DNA from: Mycoplana azooxidifex
GTDB lineage: Bacteria; Pseudomonadota; Alphaproteobacteria; Rhizobiales; Rhizobiaceae
Direction: 5' to 3'
Length of the DNA stretch: 64,000 nt
Assembly (NCBI RefSeq): GCF_014196765.1
Contig: NZ_JACIEE010000006.1
Coordinates: 403,881-467,880, forward strand
In this document: positions 30,343 to 39,001 of the stretch, piece after piece
How positions within the stretch are numbered: the stretch's first letter is position 1
How the letters are laid out: the number at the start of each line of letters is the position of its first letter
Notes under the pieces: model-generated
Database searches by the model: none
The model's input: the letters and a program-made list of their open reading frames with translations, nothing else
Told to the model about the DNA's origin: nothing
Made by a program: the position numbers and the translations under genes

Positions 30343-30360
30343 TGTACAGATACACGTACA
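30343..30360. promoter_or_regulatory. YefM-type operator: two TGTACA-like hexamers 12 bp apart
   Basis: TGTACA at 30343-30348 and CGTACA at 30355-30360 have a centre-to-centre distance of 12 bp and lie 12 bp before the antitoxin start codon. Tandem TGTACA cores with this spacing are the known binding sites of YefM and the YefM-YoeB complex in E. coli, so this is a strong candidate for the autoregulatory operator. Confidence 0.7.
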
Positions 30361-30371
30361 GGAGCAGAAAG

Positions 30372-30644
30372 ATGAAGGTTGTCAGCCTTTCCGAATTGCG
30401 CGCCAACATGGCCAGGCACTTCGACCAGATCGAAAGCGACCACGACGAACTGATCGTGACGCGGCAGAACCGCGAACCGATGGTGGTGATGTCGCTGGCC
30501 GACTTCGAGAGCTGGAAGGAAACGATTTATCTGCTCGCGACCCCGGCGAACCGCGACCGCCTGCTCCGGTCGGTCGAAGAACTTGACGCGGGCAAGGGCA
30601 CGACCAGGACGATGGACGACCTGCTGGCGGCGGCACGCAATTGA
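30372..30644 (+). CDS. yefM: Antitoxin, Phd/YefM family
   Basis: A 90-residue type II antitoxin. The N-terminal fold MKVVSLSELRANMARHFDQI and VTRQNREPMVVMSLADFESW is the Phd/YefM DNA-binding and dimerisation domain; the segment from about residue 50 (TIYLLATPANRDRLLRSVEE) is the helix that wraps the YoeB toxin. It represses its own operon, probably at the TGTACA-like sites just upstream. The toxin gene starts inside its stop codon. Confidence 0.92.
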   Translation: MKVVSLSELRANMARHFDQIESDHDELIVTRQNREPMVVMSLADFESWKETIYLLATPANRDRLLRSVEELDAGKGTTRTMDDLLAAARN

Positions 30645-30910
30645 AGCTGACCTTCTCGTCGCAGGCCTGGGACGATTTCACCTATTGGATCGAGCACGAC
30701 CGGAAGACGCTCGCAAAGCTTCTCGCCCTGATCCGGGACTGTCAGAGGACGCCTTTTTCCGGCCTCGGCAAGCCGGAACCGCTGCGGGGCGAACTGAAGG
30801 GCTTCTGGTCACGCCGCATCACGCAGGAACACCGGCTAGTCTATCGCGTCTTCGGTACAGCTGGCGACCAGCAACTCGAGATCGCGGCCTGCCGCTACCA
30901 CTACGATTGA
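30641..30910 (+). CDS. yoeB: Toxin, Txe/YoeB family mRNA interferase
   Basis: An 89-residue ribosome-dependent endoribonuclease of the RelE fold that cleaves mRNA at the ribosomal A site. Glu46 (GKPEPLRGEL), Arg65 (EHRLVYRV) and the C-terminal CRYHYD motif (His87, Tyr88) correspond to the E46, R65, H83 and Y84 catalytic residues of E. coli YoeB, so it looks active. The TTG start at 30641 overlaps the antitoxin TGA (TTGA), which ties its translation to that of the antitoxin and may keep toxin output low. Confidence 0.92.
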   Translation: MKLTFSSQAWDDFTYWIEHDRKTLAKLLALIRDCQRTPFSGLGKPEPLRGELKGFWSRRITQEHRLVYRVFGTAGDQQLEIAACRYHYD

Positions 30911-30911
30911 C

Positions 30912-31733
30912 TCACTCCCCCTTCCACTCCGGCATCCGCTTTTCCAAAAAAGCGCCGATGCCTTCCTTCGCGTCGGGCCCCAGCATGTTGTCGACCATGA
31001 TGGCGACGGCCTTCTCATAGGCTTCCGGCAGCGGCAGGCCGGCCTGGGCGCGGTAGGCGGCCTTGCCGATCCTGAGCGCCTGCGGCGATTTCGAGGCGAT
31101 GACGGCGCTGTACTTGTCGACGACCTGGCGCAGGTATTGCTTCGGCACGATCCGGTTGACGAGGCCGAAATCCTTCGCGGTCGAAGCGTCGATCGTCTCG
31201 CCGGTGAGCAGCATCTCCATCGCCTGCTTCGGATGGGCGGCCCGTGTCACCGCCACCATCGGCGTGGAGCAGAACAGGCCGATATTGACGCCCGGCGTGC
31301 AGAAGGCGGAGGTGTCGGTGCAGATCGCAAGGTCCGCGGTCGCCACTAGTTGGCAGCCGGCAGCCGTCGCGAGCCCGTCGATCTCGGCGAGCACGGGCTG
31401 CGGCAGGCCGGCGATCTTCAGCATCAGGTCGGCGGCCATGCGCAGGGTTTTCTCGTAGAAGGCGCGGCCTCCGTCGGGGTCGCCGCGGTGCGCCGTCATC
31501 TCCTTCAGGTCGTGGCCGGCGGAGTAGAGGTTGCCGCCCGAGGCCAGGACCACGACGCGGATCGTCTCGTCGGCCGCGGCCTCGTCGAGGGCTGCGGAAA
31601 GCGCCTCCATCAGGGCGATCGAGAGCACGTTCGCCGGCGGATTGTTGAGCGTCAGCCGCAGGACCGCGTCGTTGCGCTCCTTCAGCACCAGACCATCCGC
31701 CTCCCCCTTGTGCAACTGGACTACGTCAGCCAT
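30912..31733 (-). CDS. Enoyl-CoA hydratase/isomerase family protein
   Basis: A 273-residue crotonase-fold enzyme. LRLTLNNPPANVLSIALMEA is the family opening; the oxyanion-hole strands are GNLYSAGHDLKEMTAH and IDGLATAAGCQLVATADLA. The active-site acids of classical hydratases are not both obvious (the second Glu position reads TPGVNIGLFC), as in the ECHDC3-like branch, so hydratase activity is uncertain. Convergent with the toxin gene (2 bp apart) and divergent from a PaaI-type thioesterase, suggesting acyl-CoA metabolism. Confidence 0.85.
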   Translation of the reverse strand: MADVVQLHKGEADGLVLKERNDAVLRLTLNNPPANVLSIALMEALSAALDEAAADETIRVVVLASGGNLYSAGHDLKEMTAHRGDPDGGRAFYEKTLRMAADLMLKIAGLPQPVLAEIDGLATAAGCQLVATADLAICTDTSAFCTPGVNIGLFCSTPMVAVTRAAHPKQAMEMLLTGETIDASTAKDFGLVNRIVPKQYLRQVVDKYSAVIASKSPQALRIGKAAYRAQAGLPLPEAYEKAVAIMVDNMLGPDAKEGIGAFLEKRMPEWKGE

Positions 31734-31898
31734 GGCGGCATTCTCCCTATTCGTCGTTCCTGCCCCCGTGGTAGACGTGCCTCAGGCCGCATTCAAGGGC
31801 GGGATCGCCGCGACGGGATGCGACTTTAAGACTTTTCGCCGATTGCGCCCGGCATAGGTTCGCCCTTATCACTGCCGAAACGGAAGGACGACAAGAGG

Positions 31899-32336
31899 AT
31901 GGCGACGCACTTCACCCCGGTCATGACGGTCGAAGACCTCAACCGCTTCCTGGAGACGGACTTTCCGGAGATCCACACCGACGGCAAGCTGTTTGAGGTG
32001 ACCGTCGTCGGCCCCGGCACCGTCTCGATGCGGCTCTCCCCGTCGCAAAAGCACCTGCGCCCCGGCGGCACCGTCTCCGGGCCGACAATGTTCGCCCTTG
32101 CCGACGTCACCGCCTATTGCGCGGTGCTTGCCCATATCGGGCCGGTAGCGCTGGCGGTGACCACCAACCTGAACATCAACTTCCTGCGCAAGCCGGAGCC
32201 GGGGCCGCTCGCCTGCGACTGCCGGCTGTTGAAACTCGGCAAGCGGCTGGCCGTCATCGAGGCCTCGATCTCGGCGGGGACGGAGGGCGATCTGGTGGCG
32301 CACGCGACCGCGACCTATTCGATTCCGCCACGATAA
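31899..32336 (+). CDS. PaaI family hotdog-fold thioesterase
   Basis: A 145-residue protein with the hotdog fold: LRPGGTVSGPTMFALADVTA is the long central helix with the catalytic acid (Asp in LADV), and VTTNLNINFLRKPEPGPL the following strands. It probably hydrolyses an acyl-CoA thioester in the cytoplasm. ATG at 31899 follows AAGGACGACAAGAGG. It is divergent from the enoyl-CoA hydratase-like gene, which supports a shared role. Confidence 0.85.
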   Translation: MATHFTPVMTVEDLNRFLETDFPEIHTDGKLFEVTVVGPGTVSMRLSPSQKHLRPGGTVSGPTMFALADVTAYCAVLAHIGPVALAVTTNLNINFLRKPEPGPLACDCRLLKLGKRLAVIEASISAGTEGDLVAHATATYSIPPR

Positions 32337-32413
32337 ATTGTGGTATTGAAATACCTCTCCACTAAGCCATTGAATTTTAACTTGTTTTATCGCCACCGCA
32401 GAAATGGCCTCAC

Positions 32414-32442
32414 TTGACGCCCGAATGGACGTCGCCTATAAG
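32414..32442 (+). promoter_or_regulatory. Promoter of rplM-rpsI (TTGACG-N17-TATAAG)
   Basis: TTGACG at 32414-32419 and TATAAG at 32437-32442 with a 17-bp spacer. The predicted start near 32449 gives a leader of about 117 nt before the L13 ATG. Confidence 0.75.
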
Positions 32443-32522
32443 CCGCCGCAGATCGCGGTCCGCTCGGGCCGCTATCGTTTTCGGCACGGCTTGCGCCTGT
32501 CGAACCAAGCAACAAGAAACGC

Positions 32523-32542
32523 CCGGGCGCCTGCGCCTCGGG
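32523..32542 (+). promoter_or_regulatory. Hairpin in the rplM leader
   Basis: CCCGGGCGC and GCGCCTCGGG can form a GC-rich stem with a very short loop, ending about 24 nt before the start codon and just upstream of GAAAAGAG. In many bacteria ribosomal-protein leaders bind the encoded protein; this hairpin is a candidate for such a control element, with no direct proof. Confidence 0.4.
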
Positions 32543-32565
32543 TCCCAAACGAAAAGAGTTTTACC

Positions 32566-33030
32566 ATGGCAACCTTCTCACAGAAGCCCGCCGAGGTGGA
32601 AAAGAAGTGGATCCTCATCGACGCCGAAGGCCTCGTTGTCGGTCGTCTCGCTTCCATCATCGCAAACCACCTGCGCGGCAAGCATAAGGCAACCTATACG
32701 CCTCACGTCGACGACGGCGACAACGTCATCGTCATCAACGCCGAGAAGGTGGCCCTGACCGGCAAGAAGTACTCCGACAAGACGTACTACTGGCACACCG
32801 GCTATCCCGGCGGCATCAAGGAGCGCACCGCGCGCCAGATCATCGAAGGCCGCTTCCCGGAGCGCGTTCTCGAGAAGGCTGTCGAACGCATGGTTCCGCG
32901 CGGCCCGCTCGGCCGTCGCCAGATGAAGAACCTGCGCGTCTACGCCGGCGCCAACCACCCGCACGAAGCACAGCAGCCGACCGTCCTCGACGTCGCGAAG
33001 CTGAACAGCAAGAACGTAAGGAGCGCCTGA
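32566..33030 (+). CDS. rplM: 50S ribosomal protein L13
   Basis: A 154-residue large-subunit protein. [40 protein letters not shown] and [20 protein letters not shown] are the standard L13 blocks. Alphaproteobacterial L13 has this length. The ATG at 32566 follows GAAAAGAG; the open frame upstream is the leader. Cotranscribed with rpsI, whose GTG starts 3 bp after this stop. Confidence 0.97.
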   Translation: MATFSQKPAEVEKKWILIDAEGLVVGRLASIIANHLRGKHKATYTPHVDDGDNVIVINAEKVALTGKKYSDKTYYWHTGYPGGIKERTARQIIEGRFPERVLEKAVERMVPRGPLGRRQMKNLRVYAGANHPHEAQQPTVLDVAKLNSKNVRSA

Positions 33031-33032
33031 TA

Positions 33033-33506
33033 GTGGCTGACCTCTCTTCCCTGAAGGACCTCGGCACGGCTGCAGCCGCTCCGGATTCCGCCCCGGTTTA
33101 CGTCAAGAAGGTTGACGCCCAGGGCCGCTCCTACGCCACCGGCAAGCGCAAGGACGCCGTCGCCCGCGTATGGATCAAGCCCGGCTCGGGCAAGATCACC
33201 GTCAACGGCAAGCCGTTCTCGGCCTACTTCGCCCGTCCGGTCCTGCAGATGATCCTGCAGCAGCCGATCGTCGCCGTGGCCCGTGACGGTCAGTTCGACG
33301 TCGACGCGACCGTTGCCGGCGGCGGCCTTTCCGGCCAGGCCGGTGCCGTTCGCCACGGCCTGTCCAAGGCGCTCACCTACTTCGAGCCGGGCCTGCGCTC
33401 GGTCCTGAAGAAGGGCGGCTTCCTGACCCGCGACTCGCGCGTCGTCGAACGCAAGAAGTACGGCAAGGCCAAGGCCCGTCGTTCGTTCCAGTTCTCCAAG
33501 CGCTGA
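33033..33506 (+). CDS. rpsI: 30S ribosomal protein S9
   Basis: A 157-residue small-subunit protein. The N-terminal extension before [20 protein letters not shown] is usual in this class; [20 protein letters not shown] and the basic end [11 protein letters not shown] (whose tail reaches the P-site tRNA) are complete. GTG start at 33033 with AAGGAG inside the end of rplM. A strong terminator follows at 33535. Confidence 0.97.
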   Translation: MADLSSLKDLGTAAAAPDSAPVYVKKVDAQGRSYATGKRKDAVARVWIKPGSGKITVNGKPFSAYFARPVLQMILQQPIVAVARDGQFDVDATVAGGGLSGQAGAVRHGLSKALTYFEPGLRSVLKKGGFLTRDSRVVERKKYGKAKARRSFQFSKR

Positions 33507-33534
33507 TCGCTATACGAACTTTGCGAAATTCTGG

Positions 33535-33560
33535 AAGGCCGGGTTCGTCCCGGCCTTTTT
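33535..33560 (+). terminator. Intrinsic terminator of rplM-rpsI
   Basis: AAGGCCGGG and CCCGGCCTT form a 9-bp stem with a 5-nt loop, followed by TTTTTCGTTTTC. It lies 29 bp after the rpsI stop. Confidence 0.9.
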
Positions 33561-33596
33561 CGTTTTCGGCTGTACGGCACGCGAAGCGCGCATCCG

Positions 33597-34058
33597 TCAG
33601 ATCGGCAGCTCCGTCGAGGCCTTCATTTCGCGGAGCACGAAGCTTGAGACGACGTTGCGCACATGCGGGTTGCGCAGCAGGTGGCGCGTCATGAAGGCCT
33701 CGTAGCTTTCCACGTCGCAGGCGCGGATCTTCAGCATGTAGTCGAAGGCGCCGGAGAGCGCGTAGCATTCCATGATCTCGGGATGGTTCCTGACGACCGA
33801 CGAGAAGGATTCGATCGCCTCCTCATGATGGTCGTCGAGCGTGACATGGGCGATGACGCAGAGCTTGAGGTCGAGCTGGCGCGCATCCAGCAGCGCCACA
33901 CGCCTGCGGATTACCCCGGCCGCGTCCAGTTCCTGCACCTTGCGCCAGGCCGTGCTCTGCGACATGCCGCCGCGCTCTGCGAGGTCGGCCAGCGCCAGGC
34001 TGCAATCCTGCTGGAGCAGGCGGAGAAGTCTTAGCACCGATTGATCAATTTCTTTCAT
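33597..34058 (-). CDS. Lrp/AsnC family transcriptional regulator
   Basis: A 153-residue feast/famine regulator. The N-terminal HTH (ALADLAERGGMSQSTAWRKV, QELDAAGVIRR) is followed by the RAM ligand-binding domain (HPEIMECYALSGAFDYMLKI). The start at 34058 has GGGAGGGCGGAG upstream. It is divergent from phenylalanine 4-hydroxylase across 130 bp and probably controls it in response to an aromatic amino acid (inference by position). Confidence 0.9.
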   Translation of the reverse strand: MKEIDQSVLRLLRLLQQDCSLALADLAERGGMSQSTAWRKVQELDAAGVIRRRVALLDARQLDLKLCVIAHVTLDDHHEEAIESFSSVVRNHPEIMECYALSGAFDYMLKIRACDVESYEAFMTRHLLRNPHVRNVVSSFVLREMKASTELPI

Positions 34059-34190
34059 GAACTCCGCCCTCCCCGCGAATTTCATTCAGGACGGCAGTAT
34101 CCGGCCGCCAGATTGAAAAGTCTATCCGCCGCGTTCGACTACAATTTTCCGACAGATGCGCGGGCGGCGCGCAGGCGACGGGAGGCGAGG

Positions 34191-34982
34191 ATGCCGAAGG
34201 AAAGCACATACACCGCAAGGCTGCCGGACGAGGACGGCATCTACAGCTATACCGCGGAGGAGGATGCGATCTGGAGCGAGCTCTATGCCCGCCAGATCGC
34301 GCTCCTGGCCGACAAGGCCTGCGACGAGTATCTCGCCGGCGTGAAGACGCTCGGCCTCGACGCGCCGAACGTGCCCCAGTTGCGCGACGTCGATGCGCGG
34401 CTGAAGCGGGCGACCGGCTTCGGCGTCGAGGGCGTGCCAGCGCTGATTGCGCCGTCGAAGTTCTTCCAGCTCCTGTCGGAAGGCAAGTTTCCACTCGCGA
34501 CCTTCATCCGCCGGCGCGAGCACATCGACTACATCGAGGAGCCGGACATCTTCCACGAGGTGTTCGGCCACTGCCCGCTTTTGACCAACGCCGCCTATGC
34601 GCGCTTCGTCCGCCGCTTCGGCGAAAACGCCGTCGCGCTCGGCAAGGATTACTCCTGGCATCTCTTCCGCATCTTCTGGTTCACGGTCGAGTTCGGGCTG
34701 ATCAACACGGAGAAGGGCCGCCGCTGCTATGGCGCCGGCATCGTCTCCTCGCCGAACGAGACGCGGGCGGCGATGGTGGAAAAGACCTGCGAGTTCCGCC
34801 CCTTCGACCTGATGACGGTGCTGCGCACGCCCTATCGCATCGACATCGTCCAGCCGATCTACTACGTGATCGACAGCTTCGCCGAACTCGATGCCATCAA
34901 CGACGAGGACATCGGCGCGGCCATCCGCGAGGCCAGGGCGCTCGGCGACTTCCCGCCCGCCTTCGCGGCCAAGGCATCCTGA
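34191..34982 (+). CDS. phhA: Phenylalanine 4-monooxygenase
   Basis: A 263-residue iron- and pterin-dependent hydroxylase that converts phenylalanine to tyrosine. The iron ligands can be placed: His122 and His127 in FHEVFGHCPLL and Glu167 in FWFTVEFGL; their spacing (5 and 40 residues) is that of the family. Monomeric bacterial length, without the regulatory domain of animal enzymes. GGGAGGCGAGG stands before the ATG at 34191. No pterin dehydratase (phhB) gene is adjacent. The divergent Lrp gene is the likely regulator. Confidence 0.94.
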   Translation: MPKESTYTARLPDEDGIYSYTAEEDAIWSELYARQIALLADKACDEYLAGVKTLGLDAPNVPQLRDVDARLKRATGFGVEGVPALIAPSKFFQLLSEGKFPLATFIRRREHIDYIEEPDIFHEVFGHCPLLTNAAYARFVRRFGENAVALGKDYSWHLFRIFWFTVEFGLINTEKGRRCYGAGIVSSPNETRAAMVEKTCEFRPFDLMTVLRTPYRIDIVQPIYYVIDSFAELDAINDEDIGAAIREARALGDFPPAFAAKAS

Positions 34983-35074
34983 ACCGGTAAAACGTGCGGT
35001 GGAAATCACCACCGCGCCCCCTTGTCTTCCCGGCGCCGATTGGCCAACGTCCTGCAATCCAAGGAGGACGGCCG

Positions 35075-36028
35075 ATGGCAAACAGGACGATCGATCACGC
35101 GATCACGGCGAAATCGCTGAAGGCTGCGGCCTCCGACCCCACCCATGCCGGCATCCTGTCGTTCATGCGCCGGCGCTACACCAAGTCCCTGAAGGACGTC
35201 GATGCCGTCGTCTGGGGCATTCCCTTCGATGCCGCCACCTCCAACCGCCCTGGCGCGCGCTTCGGCCCCCAGGCCATCCGGCGGGCGTCCGCCATCATGG
35301 ACAACGACCCGCAATATCCGTTCGAGCAGGACCTGTTCGAAAACATGTCGGTGATCGACTACGGCGACTGCCTGCTCGACTACGGCAACCACCAGAAGAC
35401 CCCGGCGACGATCGAGCGCGAGGCGGGCAAGATCCTTAAGTCCGGCGCCTTCCTGCTGACGCTCGGCGGCGACCATTTCGTCACCTGGCCGGTGCTGAAG
35501 GCGCATGCGGCGATCCACGGGCCGCTGTCGCTGGTGCAGTTCGACGCGCACCAGGACACCTGGCCGGACGAGAAGGGCCGCATCGACCACGGCTCCTTCG
35601 TCGCCCGCGCGGTCCGCGACGGCGTCATCGATCCGGACACCTCGATCCAGGTCGGCATCCGCACGCATGCGCCGGAGGATTGCGGCATCCGCATCGTCTA
35701 CGGCTACGAGGTGGAAGACATGTCAGCGGCTGCGATCGCCGACACGATCGTCCGCCATGTCGGCGACCGGCCCTGCTACCTGACCTTCGACATCGACTGC
35801 CTCGACCCGGCCTATGCGCCCGGCACCGGCACGCCCGTCTCCGGCGGCCCTTCGAGCGCCAAGATCCTGTCGGTCCTGCGCCAACTAGGTGCGCTGCACA
35901 TCAAGGGCGCGGACGTCGTCGAGGTGGCGCCGGCCTACGACCACGCCGACATCACCGCCATCGCCGCCTCGACCATCGCCATGTACATGCTGGGCCTGCA
36001 TGCAGGTGCGCTGGCGGAGCGGCGGTAG
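35075..36028 (+). CDS. speB: Agmatinase / ureohydrolase family protein
   Basis: A 317-residue dimanganese ureohydrolase. The metal motifs are all present: LTLGGDHFVTWP, VQFDAHQDTWPD and TFDIDCLDPAYAPGTGTPVS. Sequence type fits agmatinase (agmatine to putrescine and urea), though some rhizobial members act on other guanidino compounds. The start at 35075 has a very good site (AAGGAGGACGGCCG). It lies between phhA and argC on the same strand. Confidence 0.88.
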   Translation: MANRTIDHAITAKSLKAAASDPTHAGILSFMRRRYTKSLKDVDAVVWGIPFDAATSNRPGARFGPQAIRRASAIMDNDPQYPFEQDLFENMSVIDYGDCLLDYGNHQKTPATIEREAGKILKSGAFLLTLGGDHFVTWPVLKAHAAIHGPLSLVQFDAHQDTWPDEKGRIDHGSFVARAVRDGVIDPDTSIQVGIRTHAPEDCGIRIVYGYEVEDMSAAAIADTIVRHVGDRPCYLTFDIDCLDPAYAPGTGTPVSGGPSSAKILSVLRQLGALHIKGADVVEVAPAYDHADITAIAASTIAMYMLGLHAGALAERR

Positions 36029-36050
36029 GCCTTCTAACGCCGCAACCTCT

Positions 36051-36203
36051 GCCCCTCACCCTAACCCTCTCCCCGCAAGCAGGGAGAGGGGACGTGCCTC
36101 AAGCCGGCTTTGCACGCGACGTCGACTGCAGGAAAGCGTGGGCGCGGCTCCTGTCCTTCTCCCCGCTTGCGGGCAGAAGGTGCCCGAAGGGCGGCTGAGG
36201 GGC
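36051..36203. repeat. Palindromic intergenic element between speB and argC
   Basis: A perfect 8-bp terminal inverted repeat, GCCCCTCA (36051-36058) and TGAGGGGC (36196-36203), bounds the element. It contains a hairpin CCTCTCCC/GGGAGAGG (36066-36089) and another CCTTCT/AGAAGG around a CCCCGCTTGCGGG core (36155-36180). The 'CCCTCACCCTAACCCTCTCCCCGC' style of repeat is widespread between genes in rhizobia. The rest of the 343-bp gap shows no gene. Confidence 0.65.
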
Positions 36204-36371
36204 GGTTGCCTCGGAGCAATGAAGGTGGAACCCTGGCGCTCCGCGTCCACGCATCAAGCATTGCATTGAAAGCGTCATGCCGAGGCGCTATAGGCAGCCT
36301 CAGGCCGTCCGGCCCTGCGCGACGCAGCGCCCGGTCGCGGCGCGACGTCCGGCAGAGCGAAAGGCAGTCCC

Positions 36372-37307
36372 ATGAAACAGAAGATCTTCATCGATGGCGA
36401 ACACGGCACGACGGGCCTGCAGATCCGCACGCGCATGGCCGGCCGCGCCGATGTCGAGCTTCTGTCGATCCCCGAAGCCGAGCGGCGCAACAGCCAGATG
36501 CGCGAGGACCTGCTGAATTCCGCCGATGTCGCCATCCTCTGCCTGCCCGACGAGGCGGCGAAGGAGGCGGTCGCTATGGTCTCCGGCAACAATTCCGTGC
36601 GCATCATCGACACCTCGACGGCGCACCGGGTCAATCCGGACTGGGCCTATGGCTTTGCCGAGATGGATGCCGCCCAGGCGGGCAAGATCGCAGCCGCGCG
36701 CCACGTCGCCAATCCCGGCTGCTATCCGACCGGTGCAATCGGCCTGATCCGGCCGCTGCGCGCCGCCGGCATCCTGCCGGAGGACTATCCCGTCACCGTT
36801 AACGCCGTCTCCGGCTATACCGGCGGCGGCAAGCAGATGATCGCGCAGATGGAGGAGGCCGGCCATCCAGATCCTATAGATGCGCCGCACTTCCTCTACG
36901 GCCTGCCGCTGAAGCACAAGCACGTGCCGGAGATGCAGGTGCACGGCCTGCTGTCGCGCGCGCCGCTGTTCTCGCCGTCGGTCGGCAAGTTCGCGCAGGG
37001 CATGATCGTGCAGGTGCCGCTCTACCTTGCGGACCTCAACGACAATGCCTCGCTCGGTTCGATCCACGCCGTCCTTGCCGACCACTATGCCGGCCAGGAC
37101 ATCGTCGAAGTGGTCGACCTGAAGGATAGCGCCGCCCTGCCCCGCGTCAACGCGGTGGAACTGGCCGACACCGACCGGATGAAGCTGTTCGTCTTCGGCA
37201 CCGCCGGCGCCCCCCACGTCAACCTCGTCGCCCTGCTCGACAACCTCGGCAAGGGCGCTTCGGGGGCTGCGGTGCAGAACATGGATCTGATGCTCGGGAG
37301 GGATTAG
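36372..37307 (+). CDS. argC: N-acetyl-gamma-glutamyl-phosphate reductase
   Basis: A 311-residue NADPH-dependent enzyme of arginine biosynthesis, third step. It is the shorter type-2 Arg[18 protein letters not shown] is the NADP loop, [18 protein letters not shown] holds the catalytic Cys117, and [11 protein letters not shown] the conserved His. ATG at 36372 begins the family sequence with AAAGGCAG upstream. Following speB may be only positional, although both concern arginine-family metabolism. Confidence 0.93.
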   Translation: MKQKIFIDGEHGTTGLQIRTRMAGRADVELLSIPEAERRNSQMREDLLNSADVAILCLPDEAAKEAVAMVSGNNSVRIIDTSTAHRVNPDWAYGFAEMDAAQAGKIAAARHVANPGCYPTGAIGLIRPLRAAGILPEDYPVTVNAVSGYTGGGKQMIAQMEEAGHPDPIDAPHFLYGLPLKHKHVPEMQVHGLLSRAPLFSPSVGKFAQGMIVQVPLYLADLNDNASLGSIHAVLADHYAGQDIVEVVDLKDSAALPRVNAVELADTDRMKLFVFGTAGAPHVNLVALLDNLGKGASGAAVQNMDLMLGRD

Positions 37308-37397
37308 GGAACAGCGAATAGAAGCAGGCGTATCGACAGAACGCGACGAGCGCCCGCTCGCTGAACACACCCTTCCCTATTTGCTAGTCGCTAATGC

Positions 37398-38498
37398 CTA
37401 CTCCCTTACCTCGATCGCCACCGGCTTCGGATATTCCCCGACGAAGCCGCGCCAGTGGGCGATGGCAAAGCCGAGGACGACCAGGGCGCCGCCCTGGTGC
37501 GCCAGCGCCCAGCCGAGCGGTACCTGCCAGACGAGCGTCAGGATGCCGATCAGCGCCTGCAGACAGACGAGGATGAAGAGCAGCACCGTGCGGCGGGCAT
37601 GGGTGGTCTGCGGTGCCGCGCGCAACGAGGCGATCATGTGCACCAGCGCCATGGCCCACAGCAGATAGGCACCGCAGCGGTGCATGAACTGCACCGTCTT
37701 GGGGTTCTCGAACAGGTTGATCCACCAGGGCTGCTGGACGAAGAGATCGTTTGGCACGACGGCGCCGTCCATCAGCGGCCAGGTGTTGTAGCTCAGCCCT
37801 GCATCGAGACCGGCGACCAGCGCGCCGAGGTAGATCTGGAAGATCGCCATGCAGGCGATCGCCGCAGCCCATGCCCTGGAATTGTCGGCCGGAGCCGGAT
37901 CGTCGCTGTGCGGCGACAGCCCGCGCATGATCCAGGTGCAGGCGGCAAAGATCAGACAGGCGATGACGAGATGGGTGGCGAGCCGGTACTGGCTGACCGA
38001 AACGAGCTTCGTCAGGCCGGACGAGACCATCCACCAGCCGATGAAGCCCTGGAAGCCGCCGAGCGCCAGCACGCCGACCAGCGGCCAGCGCAGCCGGCGT
38101 TCGATCCGGCCCGTCGCCCAGAAGAAGACGAGCGGCAGGGCAAAGACGATGCCGATCGAGCGGGCGAGTAGCCGATGCGCCCATTCCCACCAGAAGATCG
38201 ACTTGAAGCTCTCCACCGTCATGTCGCTGTTGAGCTCGGAAAATTGCGGGATGCGCTTGTAGAGGTCGAACTCCTCCTGCCATTCCGCATCGTTCAACGG
38301 CGGAATGACGCCGTGGATCGGCTTCCATTCGGTGATCGACAGGCCGGATCCGGTCAGCCGCGTCGCGCCGCCCACGAGAACGAGCGCGAACAGGATCAGA
38401 AGGACGAAGCCGAGCCACAGGCGCACGGCCCGGCGATTGCGGTCGACGCGGTCGATGTCGCTCAAGAGCTGTCGTTCGGTCGCGGAGGTGATGGTCAT
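37398..38498 (-). CDS. ctaA: Heme A synthase (COX15/CtaA family)
   Basis: A 366-residue inner-membrane protein with eight helices. It oxidises the C8 methyl of heme O to a formyl group to give heme A for aa3-type oxidases. Conserved blocks: [64 protein letters not shown] and [11 protein letters not shown], which carry the four heme-ligand histidines. The start at 38498 follows CAGGAGCAGCC. Alphaproteobacterial COX15 is of this length. Divergent from DUF2842. Confidence 0.94.
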   Translation of the reverse strand: MTITSATERQLLSDIDRVDRNRRAVRLWLGFVLLILFALVLVGGATRLTGSGLSITEWKPIHGVIPPLNDAEWQEEFDLYKRIPQFSELNSDMTVESFKSIFWWEWAHRLLARSIGIVFALPLVFFWATGRIERRLRWPLVGVLALGGFQGFIGWWMVSSGLTKLVSVSQYRLATHLVIACLIFAACTWIMRGLSPHSDDPAPADNSRAWAAAIACMAIFQIYLGALVAGLDAGLSYNTWPLMDGAVVPNDLFVQQPWWINLFENPKTVQFMHRCGAYLLWAMALVHMIASLRAAPQTTHARRTVLLFILVCLQALIGILTLVWQVPLGWALAHQGGALVVLGFAIAHWRGFVGEYPKPVAIEVRE

Positions 38499-38627
38499 GG
38501 CTGCTCCTGTCTTGTCGCCGTTGATTTGCAACACGATGCCATGCAAAACAAGTCCGATATGCCTTTGCGGCATCCGGTCGCGGCGATCGCGCCGGTGCGG
38601 ATGCCGTGCAACCATACGGGACCCTTC

Positions 38628-38843
38628 ATGCCCCCTCGCCTGCGCAAACTGATCGGGACGATCCTGATCATCATCCTCGTGCTCGTCTATGCGCTGGTCG
38701 CCACGACCATAGCCTCGCTGACGCTTGGGACCTCGCCCTGGTGGGTGCACATGCTCTACTTCCTCTTTTCCGGCTTGCTATGGATCCTGCCGGCGATGCT
38801 GATCATCAAGTGGATGGAGAAGCCGGCCAAGCCGCGGGAGTAG
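38628..38843 (+). CDS. DUF2842 small membrane protein
   Basis: A 71-residue protein with two helices ([20 protein letters not shown] and [20 protein letters not shown]) separated by a short loop containing SPWWVH, then WMEKPAK. This is the DUF2842 pattern, seen in alphaproteobacteria next to ctaA. Function unknown; the neighbourhood suggests a link with cytochrome oxidase or heme A (inference). The ATG at 38628 is used because the family begins with MPPRLRK. Confidence 0.82.
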   Translation: MPPRLRKLIGTILIIILVLVYALVATTIASLTLGTSPWWVHMLYFLFSGLLWILPAMLIIKWMEKPAKPRE

Positions 38844-39001
38844 ACACCATGAGGATCGCTGCGGCCTTTCCGTTAGCCGGCCGGTAACCGTAGTTTCGGA
38901 TTTCGCCGGGACGAGCGGGGCAAGGGCACGGGAATTAAACCGGTTGGCGGCCATGGCGATGTATGGTCCGCCGATCCCGGTGTGACCCCGGCAGGAGCAC
39001 G

